Origin: Timema cristinae
Taxonomy: Eukaryota > Arthropoda > Insecta > Phasmatodea > Timematidae
Assembly (NCBI GenBank): GCA_039000515.1
Contig: JBCFYV010011164.1
Span: forward strand, 31,921,021-31,985,020
Reading direction: 5' to 3'
Length of the DNA: 64,000 nt
The position numbers and the translations under genes were made by a program. Shown in pieces: positions 55,706-64,000 of the stretch (position 1 is its first letter; each line of letters starts with the position of its first letter). Below the pieces are notes generated by a model. That model made no database searches. It worked only from the letters and a program-made list of their open reading frames with translations, and was not told the origin of the DNA.

Positions 55706-58204
55706 GGTAATCTCTATGTTAATATTTTTCAAAACAACTAGTTAAAAAACACGGCGTGTGGCCAGCTGGCATCCAAGCCCGCCCCTCCCTAACAGTTTCA
55801 AGTTGTCAATCAATCTCAGTAGTTTTGTGAATGGCCTCTGTGCCAGTGAAAATGTGGCTTGGAACACGAGTCATGCTGCCCACACTCACGAAATGTATGG
55901 TAGTTTTGAAGATCGAATTCGATAAAAGTGGCTCAAGTACATTTTTTTTATTTTTATTTTTTATCGCGCAGCAGTATTTGAACTGCAAAGCGAAATATAT
56001 ATTTCCTCTGAGACGTCTAAAACACTTGTGAGTCAGTTATGAACGATATATTTAAACAGTTTAGGAGGTGAAGGATTTCTTGAAGGGGGTCATTTTATCA
56101 TATTTATTCATATGAAACTCAATTCGGCCCATGATAAATTTATAACGTGCACGATTCCCCCTAAGGACCAACTGAATTTTTAACTCTAGTCTAGTGTGTC
56201 ACCTCTTATTTATGTTTTTAAATGAGTATATAAAAATCAAAACTTATTGAATAGTATGTAATGTAATGAATAACTAAAAAAAAAAAAAAAAATACTGTAC
56301 ATATTTTACCAATGCTTATATTTTAGATAACAAAAATGTATTAAATTGTCAAGTGACTAAAGTCAGTAAAAATATTGAAAGTAAAACCTTCAGTGACAAA
56401 AATTAAACTGATACTTACATAACCTATTCCTAGAGCCCCGTAAAAATGGTTTTATTTTCAGTTAAATTTAGTTTTTTGAATCTCACTTTTCGGTGCTATT
56501 TCATGTTTATTCAAAATTACATATTATCTGTGGTATTTAAGTATTATTTACATATTAATAGAATGTATAAAAATATTAAAATTCTTTGTCAAGTTTGTCT
56601 GCATATTTCACAATTTTGTAGCATAAAATTAGCTTGTACTACAACAAAATATTAATCAAATTACAACATGGTCAAAATTTCTGCTTAATTTCTTCTTAAT
56701 TTCGTGTTTATTTAAAGATATTTTTTTTTTTGTAAAAGCGGTGTTATTTAGTTTTATAGGAGGATTTCGTGTAACAAAACAATTTCATTTTATTTCACTT
56801 TTCAAAACATTGTAAGGGTTCGGCCAGACTGACAAGCGTGCGAGCGAGCGTGTGATTAGAATATAGCTATCGATAGTTGTTGACAAGGAGGCAAAGGTTC
56901 GAATCTTGGCTAAGTGAACTGGGGATGGTTTTTGACAAGTGATTTATTGTTGTGGTTTTCTCATCCTCTCTCCACGTTAATGGTGATTCTTATTTGTAAA
57001 GGCCTACTTTGATTATAATATTGAAGTATTTTAACATATCAGTTTTATACACACACATATATACATTATAGGTATGGTTTATGATACCAATTAAATTAGG
57101 CCGTTAGTAGCAAGTGTGCTAAACCTATCGATAGTAATAAAAATGTCAAAATGAGAAGTTTTCCTAGCACTCAATTAACCAACATTCAATAATATTGCCT
57201 ATTTTATATTTTAGTCACTCGCCAAGTCTGGCCGTCCCCTGAATCATATTAAAAAACTATCAAAGGAAAAGGTACTTGATTCGATCCTTGTATGGTACTT
57301 TTCGTTAATAGCGTCTCACCATTATCACGGGGCTCTACATTTCATATTAGTTTGAAACACATTGAATTTTGCCAGCCAAGATAATTATGTTTGTTTCATA
57401 ACTTGTTGTCTTCAATAGCCCACAAGATGCAGTTCGAGACATCGTTGACTTCATTAAGTTCATTGTGACATGATATTGAATGACATGGATGTTGACATAT
57501 TATTGACCTACAAAAATTATACTCCAATGGTAAAAGTTTTATTTAATACTAGCCCCCTTCCCCGTAAAAATCTTTTGTAAAGAATCCTGTAAAACGAAGC
57601 TTCAAATCATCCATCATGTCAATATAAAAACAAAACTTTTTTTTTAAAAAAAAACAGTCCTACCATCACTGTATAGCCCCCTCCCTCTTTTTATCCTCCC
57701 TCCTATTTTCATCTCATTCCTCTTTCCTCGCCCCTACCCCCCCGCCCCCTTCACCAACCCCACTTTCCCTCAACAACTTTTTTTTCAACGACTATATAAT
57801 ATACTATCGACATTTTTATGAGGAATAAATTTAATTTTCAAAATAAAATATAGCCTATGTTACTCGCTGATAATGTAGCTTTATATTGGTGAAAGAATTT
57901 TTAAAATCGGTCCATTAGTTTTTGAGTTTATCCATTACAAACAAAAAACAAAAACTCAAATCTTTCAGCTTTATAATATTATTATAGATTGATTTTTTTC
58001 ATGTCGCGTGCCACCAAATTGGGTCACGTGCCACCCTGAAGCACGCATGTCATAAATCTCCCATCCCCTGGATATTCTATCAATGCCTATAAAATAATAC
58101 TGTTAAATGTTATCACTGTTTGCCACAAATAAATGTGTTTGTATTTATTAAAAGCCTCTTCCTAAGAAAATTGGACTGTATATTATTTTATGTGCGTTGT
58201 CTAC
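55706..58204. other. Non-coding stretch with a SINE-B fragment
   Basis: No gene supported. Bases 56880-56995 are a plus-strand SINE-B fragment (AGGCAAAGGTTCGAATCTTG, GTGAACTGGGGATGG). 57720-57765 is C-rich. 57990-58060 (CGCGTGCCACCAAATTGGG) looks like a hAT-type terminus. Frames at 55806-56031 and 56446-56655 are not gene-like. Confidence 0.45.
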
Positions 58205-58262
58205 CTTACTCCCCCTACTCGATCAGTGTAATTAAATACGGGTAGTAAGACACGGTGCAGGA
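58205..58262 (+). repeat. SINE 3'-end fragment
   Basis: CCCCTACTCGATCAGTGTAA and TACGGGTAGTAAGACACGGT: the shared SINE 3' end without body. Confidence 0.65.
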
Positions 58263-58581
58263 AAAAAAGTACTTCCGCCGTGTTAATTTTCCTATTCTAT
58301 TTTAAATAACAATGTCAATGAATAATGAAACGAAGAAACGTCCTCTTAACACGTCTAAACAATAATCACACGTGTAACGACTGTTAACTTTCACATGTTA
58401 GACTTGCAAACAACTTACAGTATTTGTGATTTCCTTTCCTCTTTTCTGCATACACACCGGCGAGTTATCAGTCGGTGTGAATGTGCCGCTGTAGGCACAA
58501 CGCCAGTGGTAACTTTCCTAACCACACCCATTTGAAATGTTACCCACGCGTTTGGCGCGACCAAAAGACAACGCGTATGGT

Positions 58582-60570
58582 CAGTGGCGCACCCAGAAAT
58601 TTACTTCGCGGAGGTGGGAAGGATAATGTATTAGAACTATTATTTGTCTGGGGCTTCTGAAAATAGAAACATATATTTAAGCTTTTAATAAAATTATTTG
58701 GGATCAATCAGATGAGCTATTGAAACATTTTAAAACGAGAAGAGTACAAGAAAGATTTTGTTTAGAAAATACAAACAGATTATTTAGTCTGTTGTAAAAA
58801 TTGAATAAATTTAACCAACTTTTAAAATTATTTTTTTAAAGTGGCAGCTGCAAATAACATAATTTGACGTAAAATTTTTATGAAAGTAATTAAAAAAAAT
58901 TGTAACTGCCCTTCCTAACATGTCAAACCACAACTTTGGATTATTCTATCCTATTAAAATGCATTAAAAAAATAGTGAATCTTAGGGCAAATAAACAAAA
59001 CAATATTTTTAAGTTTAATAATTTTACCAAACAATAATTTGAAACTTTAAAGGAATTTTAAGAATTTACAATGTACAGTAGTTAAAGAGAGATCAGACTT
59101 AATGTATAGTTTGTATTCCAGTGTAAGGGGAGTAAAAAAAAGTATTTCAGAACATACTTTTTTTTTTACTAAAACCAGTGTATAGGCGCACACTAAGAAG
59201 TAGGACTATCACATCGGCTAGTATCACTCCGCACCAAATCGGAAAATACTCCCGATCTGATTTTTTTTTTCAATGTTCATGTAAGATAATGACTAAGTAA
59301 GCCGATACAATGAGATATGGGCAAGTATACGCACAACGAATGCAAGGTAGCTCTGAAAGGTTGAATGTATAAAGACATCAAGAAGTCACCAGCCTAAAAT
59401 TGATTGTTTCAAATCAATAAAGGATATTGCTAGTGTTTTCCAGCCCTAGGTAATTAACTCTGAGGGTCACTAAGCTTCTCGCGTGTCTTCCCCCTGACCA
59501 ACAGACAGGCTTGACGAATATCCTATATTTACTGATTATAATGAGTTTGATTAGGGAAGATAATTTGACAACAATGATTTTCCAACGAGGTTAAAAAATA
59601 ACTTTATTATTGTTTCAATTAGACCAGCGGTTCTCATTTTTTTTTAGATTGTACCCCTTGGAAATGATTAAAAGTTTAATGTACCCCAAGATAAAAAAAA
59701 TCCAAATGACAGGCTTTAAAAAATATGAGCACGTGATAAATTATTGATCTATTTATTTAATCTATTGGGAAAAATATCCGTGATCAAAATATTTCAAATT
59801 TGACAAAGCTATTCAGAGAGAATCCTACTTTTATAGCCTTAACATTATCTCTTATTGAGAATCTTTATGATTAGTTAAAAAAAATATAACTTTACTATAA
59901 AAAGCCTGTAAAAAAGTGTTATACAATTAACAAATTCGTTCAAAAATAAAGAACAAAATTAAACCTAAACACAATATTTTCTAATCAATTTTTTTAGGCT
60001 GCATGGCTTGGCATAACTGTTTGATGTCTGGTTGTCCAGTTGAAACTTTCAAGCGGTGGTCCGGCTCCAAATGTAGCCTACTGCGGTACCTATTTTTAAT
60101 TACACCATGGATTAAAAAAACCTCTTGCAGAGATATGTTGTTGAAAAAGGCATCATAAACTGCTATGTAGAAAGTGTAGTTGGGTTGAAAATTCTCAGAA
60201 ATTGGTCTCTAGCCGAGAAGAAATACGGGAAAAAGATGGGTGGAAAATAACCAGATGTTAACTTCCAACAATTAGGGTTTTCCATAAGTCCCTTAATATT
60301 TTGCCAATTTTCCCTTGAGAGCTTCTCGCGTACCCCAGTTTGAAAACCGCTGGACTACATTATACTCTTGACGATTTTTAGAAAATTCTAATTTTATATT
60401 TGTTCCCATCGCTTCCAAGAAATAAAATAACACCAACACTTCTTTTTGTTGTTTTGAGAATATATGTTAGTTTGTTTTTTAATAAATAAGAAACATTAAT
60501 CTTATTTTTAATCTATCTTTTAAAGTCTGAGCCCCTTAAACTCCCGAAAATATATCCTGGATACGGCCAT
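58582..60570. mobile_element. Probable hAT-type element with a nested second element
   Basis: Left end CAGTGGCGCACCCAGAAATT and right end AAATATATCCTGGATACGGC are imperfect inverted versions of the common CAGTGGCGxAxCCAGGA terminus. The interior is AT-rich without transposase motifs. No target duplication could be matched, and the exact right border (60567-60571) is uncertain. The element at 59625-60352 sits inside it. Confidence 0.55.
59625..60352. mobile_element. hAT-type MITE with CAGCGGTTCTCA termini
   Basis: 728 bp from CAGCGGTTCTCATTTTTTTT to AGTTTGAAAACCGCTG, inverted ends with one or two mismatches. Subterminal GTACCCC motifs face each other (ATTGTACCCCTTGG; GCGTACCCCAG). This CAGCGGTTCTCA class of terminus is widespread among hAT MITEs. 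The 8-mers outside do not match convincingly. Confidence 0.75.
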
Positions 60571-60738
60571 GAATAGAAGATGTTGTGAGCCCTTCAACCC
60601 TCGTACTAATGCTTCCAGGCAGTAAGAAATAGAACTGATTTTTAAATTTAAAATAAACATAAACTTTAGTTTAGTTTATTTGCTAGCCTGTTCTTTTGAC
60701 ATGTGGAACTCATGACATAATAGTGTAGGCCTACTCAC

Positions 60739-60930
60739 GTCCTCGACGTAGTGCGTCTCGTCGACGGCGTACATCTTGCGGAAGTCCGCCAGGGTGTGCA
60801 GCTTACCCATCCACACGGAGTAGGAGTCCGGAAGTTTGGGCGCGAACAGGAGGGACTTGCCTGTGGCCACTATGATGGCTCCGTAGAAGTCCGGTTCCTT
60901 AACGCCGAACGCCCACTGGAAGAACGGTTC
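60739..60930 (-). CDS. PEPD: Xaa-Pro dipeptidase (prolidase), one internal exon
   Basis: A 192-nt, 64-codon, phase-0 exon between acceptor TTTGGTTCTCAG and donor GAC|GTGAGTAGG. It encodes EPFFQWAFGVKEPDFYGAI, then KSLLFAPKLPDSYSVWMGK and AVDETHYVED. This matches the N-terminal domain of animal prolidase (the F-x-W-AFGV-x-EP, F-x-P-(K/R)LP and VWMGK/TWMGK stretches). Prolidase is a cytosolic metallopeptidase that splits dipeptides with C-terminal proline or hydroxyproline, recycling collagen and diet proline. This exon is outside the metal-binding catalytic domain. Preceding exons should lie at higher coordinates and later exons at lower ones; none were recognised, so introns are large. The exon is GC-rich against the AT-rich flank and uninterrupted, as in a living gene. 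Confidence 0.9.
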
Positions 60931-60977
60931 CTGAGAACCAAACAAACAACGGTGTCTTTATTTATTTTATATTTTGT

Positions 60978-61030
60978 TTTAGCACCACGTCTTACTACCT
61001 GTTCAGATTATATGCTCTTTATTAATTAAT
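60978..61030 (-). repeat. SINE-B 3'-end fragment
   Basis: TAGCACCACGTCTTACTACC and TGTTCAGATTATATGCTC, directly upstream of the prolidase exon in its intron. Confidence 0.65.
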
Positions 61031-61137
61031 TTGAAGGAATATTAATTAAATAGAGCGGAAAAGAATGCGAGAGTGAGATGGATACGGTTGGGGGGACATC
61101 AATACGTCAAACGCATCGTTATATACGCGGACTATAT

Positions 61138-61295
61138 CATCAGTCTCATTTTATCTGGTAGTTTATCGGTGACGGGGATGTCAAGATTCGAATCCGGGCA
61201 ACGTATAATCGGGTGTTTTTTATTTAAAAGTTTCACCCTTCTATCTACATAAATACGGATACATTTCCTCTGGATTATAGCTTTCTCATCCTTAG
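61138..61295 (+). repeat. SINE-B copy, 3'-incomplete
   Basis: Plus-strand: ATCAGTCTCATTTTATCTGG, CGGTGACGGGGATGTCAAGA, TTCGAATCCGGGCAACG, CTACATAAATACGGATACAT. The shared 3' end is missing. Confidence 0.72.
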
Positions 61296-62289
61296 CAAAC
61301 CCAGAGATGTCGACCATATCTGTATCCATCTGAAGAATTATTATCGACTTCATTTATTTATTTCCCTTATGGAGTGTTTATTGTTGTTTAATATTTCGTG
61401 TTTTGGAACTAATGGTTACTTGTGTGTCAACAATATGCGAAATTTAAATTATTTTTTAACATTTCATTGTTGGGTGATGGGAAACCATTAGTAGTAGTCG
61501 ACCAAGTTTTGTTCTAAAACAAACATTGTTGAGGACCTTCTCTAATATTTTTGTTGATTTACCAATAATTCAACGGGCTTTGTAAAATGTATTGTAGTTT
61601 TACTAATATATTATTACAGCTTCAGCGATTTATTTAATTTAGTCCTCAAACAAATTAACAATCACACCCCATATTATCAGTTTAATGCTAAGTGGAAGCA
61701 AACGAACCTAAGACCACAGTGATGTACCTCTAAAATGCTTGTAATAGAACCCAAGAGCTTTATATCAGTAGATAAACCGGCTTTCCATCTGAAAGTAAAA
61801 CTAGGTTAATAGTGCCGATAAATAATATGAATAGTACCAGTATTAACTGGAAGGAGGCTTGAAAATCAGCATGTTTCAATGGATAAAATCCTAGAGCTCA
61901 ACTTGGAATCGAACCATGGAGGGAGATGAGGGAGTAGATTTACTCGCTGTAGCAAGATATACTATATATAAATTAACTAACACGTAGAAAAAACTCAAAA
62001 ACCAAATGTCTCCAATTGGTCTGACTTTACAAATTAAATACTTTTGTATAGCGTAAGATCCGAATCACTCCACACTTGTCTGCTTCCAGTAGAAATTCGA
62101 GATTAGAATTAAATCTTGATATCTTAGAGGTATTCACATAGTAATTGAGTAATTTAACGTGCATAAAATACAATCAGTTAAATTTCAGTTTTTAATTGAA
62201 AGAAATTATTTTTAAAAGTCCAATGAAACTAAGTTTAATATTTAATGTACAATCATATAGTATTTATCCATTATACTATTACGAAAGAT
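61296..62289. other. Non-coding stretch, probably prolidase intron
   Basis: About 1 kb AT-rich DNA with no recognised repeat or exon. Confidence 0.4.
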
Positions 62290-62678
62290 TTAAGGTAGGA
62301 TTGTAGGGGACGCGAGAAAAGTGTGTTTTTGAAGTTTTTATAGCAAAACCTTTTTAGGCCAAAATAAATAAATAATTTCTCTAGTAGAAAAGAGAGTTCA
62401 ATTTTCTTCACATGGTAATATCAACAGTTGTTGGATATCTGTCATGAGCATTGGGGCATTAGATGATAAACTTTTTAAATGAATAGAAAAAATTGGCATT
62501 ACATTTCAGGACATACTTGAGAGATATTATAGAACTGTTGCTATTACCATGTGAAAAAAAATTAAACTCTAGGTTTCTCCGGATAATTATTTGATTTCTT
62601 TCGGTCAAAAAAAAAAATTTTGCTATAAAACTGCAGAAACGTTGCCCCTTTCTCTTGCTCCCTACACTCCCACCTTAA
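62290..62678. mobile_element. TTAA-flanked foldback MITE, second member
   Basis: TTAA at 62290-62293 and 62675-62678 encloses diverged inverted ends GGTAGGATTGTAGGGGAC and the complement of GGTGGGAGTGTAGGGAGC. The arms fold together (CACATGGTAATATCAACAG against CTGTTGCTATTACCATGTG). It matches the 21460-21828 element in length, TTAA target and inner motifs (AAATAAATAAATAATTTCTC; GATATCTGT). Confidence 0.82.
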
Positions 62679-62792
62679 AAGTAGGAAGTATATTTAAATA
62701 AAATATATTGAAGATATATTTAATTATTTTATTTTTAGTGTTCTATAACCAACGGTCTGCTAAAATATTTAAATCACACAACATATTATGGT

Positions 62793-63121
62793 GGTGACCT
62801 CGTGGTCTAGGGGTAAGGTGTCAGACTTCTGTGCTGGTGGCCGGGGTTCAATCTCGGTCCCGGCACAGATTTATCTGATTTCCAAACCCTTCCTTCACCT
62901 CTGACAAGACATCTTGTGAATGTGGGGAATGCCAGGCCTCCACCGTGGTTCGGATTCCACGTTAAAATGTAGGTCCTCCATTCATTCACAATCACCCTAC
63001 CATTACACATTAGCGTAAGTGCGTATAACCCGAACGGGTAGTAAGACGTGGTGCTAATAATAATAATAATAATAATAATAATATAAGATAATAATAATAA
63101 TAATAATAATAATAATATATA
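62793..63121 (+). repeat. SINE-A, full length, with long (AAT)n tail
   Basis: Plus-strand full-length copy: GGTGACCTCGTGGTCTAGGG (A box), GGGGTTCAATCTCGGTCCCG (B box), CCACCGTGGTTCGGATTCC, and CCCGAACGGGTAGTAAGACG with an interrupted (AAT)n tail of about 60 bp. Confidence 0.95.
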
Positions 63122-64000
63122 ATAAATATTAGTATTGACTGACTGAGCCAGCGACACTCCACTTTACATATTCCCATTACTACCAAACAAATCTGTAGAG
63201 AAAGCGTTGAAGTAAAATAATGATTATATTTTAAGTAAATTTATAATATTAATTTGTTGTGTCCTAATATTATTTTATTTTTTTGCATGTTTTATAATAC
63301 CTTGTAAAAATGCCTATCATGTCTTGCTGCAAACGAATTGTTGCTAGCAATCTTTTAAAATATCGTTGTTCCAAAAGTAATTAATATAATATCACACCGA
63401 AACCTAATTTGCTATTTTGTGTTTATGATTGAAACATATAACAATGCAAGCGTAAATTTGGAGGATAAACGGTGTATTTAAATTTGTCAGAGGGCGACCA
63501 AATGGAATGAAGCCACTCACTTTGGTGATGGCCAATAATAAATGGAATAGTGGATTATGTTGTTATTGATTTAAATGACTCAACACACGATAACTCAACA
63601 ATATATTTCTATCGATGAAAATATTTCACTCATTTTATCAATGGGAAGTGGAGGATGTACATAATGATGAGTTACATACCCTGTATTTATAACACGACAT
63701 TGTTAGGTTAAAGTCTTGTAGATTACGGTGGACAGAACATGCAACGTGAATGGAAGATTCTAGAACCGCATTAAAGGTAATGACGGCAAACCCAATGAGA
63801 AGGAACCATTGGTAAGAACCTAGTCACAGATGGGAGGATAAAATTAGTATGGAAATGAAAGAGATAGGGTGTAATGAGGTGGAATGAATAGAACTAGCTT
63901 AAACTAGGATAGGTGACGTACATTTGTAAAGACGGTAACAGTAATGAACTTTCGAGTTCCTAATGTCATAGAGCGTATAAGTATGGAGGACCATAATGAC
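63122..64000. other. Non-coding stretch at the window end
   Basis: AT-rich DNA. No exon, RNA gene or repeat family recognised. Confidence 0.4.

Noticed and set aside
62807..63157. 116-codon minus-strand frame
   Set aside because: It lies wholly in a SINE-A copy and its AAT tail, which supplies the isoleucine and leucine runs.

Overview
The window is AT-rich, repeat-laden animal nuclear DNA, almost certainly from an insect. Reasons: a MADF-BESS transcription-factor gene (a class expanded in arthropods), spliced exons with consensus GT/AG borders, tRNA-derived SINEs, hAT and TTAA-type DNA transposons, and very low gene density. A hemipteran-like genome is a guess from the kind of transposase relic at 38.5-40.7 kb. 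There is no bacterial, plasmid, phage or CRISPR signal.

Host genes. On the minus strand, 4451 down to 1664 holds a two-exon MADF-BESS gene: exon 1 (4451-4319) gives the start of the MADF domain, exon 2 (2227-1664) its end plus a BESS motif. Exon 2 is out of frame at two homopolymer runs, each short by one base. At 60930-60739, also minus, lies one clean internal exon of Xaa-Pro dipeptidase (prolidase, PEPD); its other exons were not recognised. A third probable exon, 12439-12617 plus, has coding-like sequence and splice borders but no recognised family. An open frame at 8096-8500 is a weaker candidate. The exons stand in large introns or intergenic DNA, and nothing suggests they work together.

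Mobile elements. A complete, apparently intact autonomous hAT transposon occupies 48200-51476: perfect 12-bp terminal inverted repeats, subterminal CCCTGAC repeats, a 5-bp flanking TAGAC direct repeat and one uninterrupted 789-codon transposase; it interrupts an older SINE. A decayed multi-exon transposase-like gene lies at 38456-40722. Non-autonomous DNA elements include hAT-type units (18987-19656, 20453-20851, 59625-60352 nested in about 58582-60570), TTAA-flanked foldback MITEs (21460-21828, 62290-62678), and other foldbacks (6560-6976, 52566-52921).

Repeats. Two tRNA-derived SINE families dominate. SINE-A is about 280 bp. SINE-B is about 230 bp. Their heads and bodies differ but they share the same 3' end (the CCCGAACGGG hairpin followed by AGTAAGACGCGGTGCTAATAAT). 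Many copies are nested, truncated or flanked by 10-12-bp target duplications. Other structure: a near-perfect 0.69-kb palindrome (41915-43312) inside a more diverged inverted repeat, an 8-copy 71-bp tandem array (44384-44960), a roughly 42-bp minisatellite (36070-36516), two ancient satellite-like arrays in opposite orientation (24290-25510 and 45560-47080), and a cluster of heat-shock elements with a CRE and an E-box but no visible gene (54261-54457).
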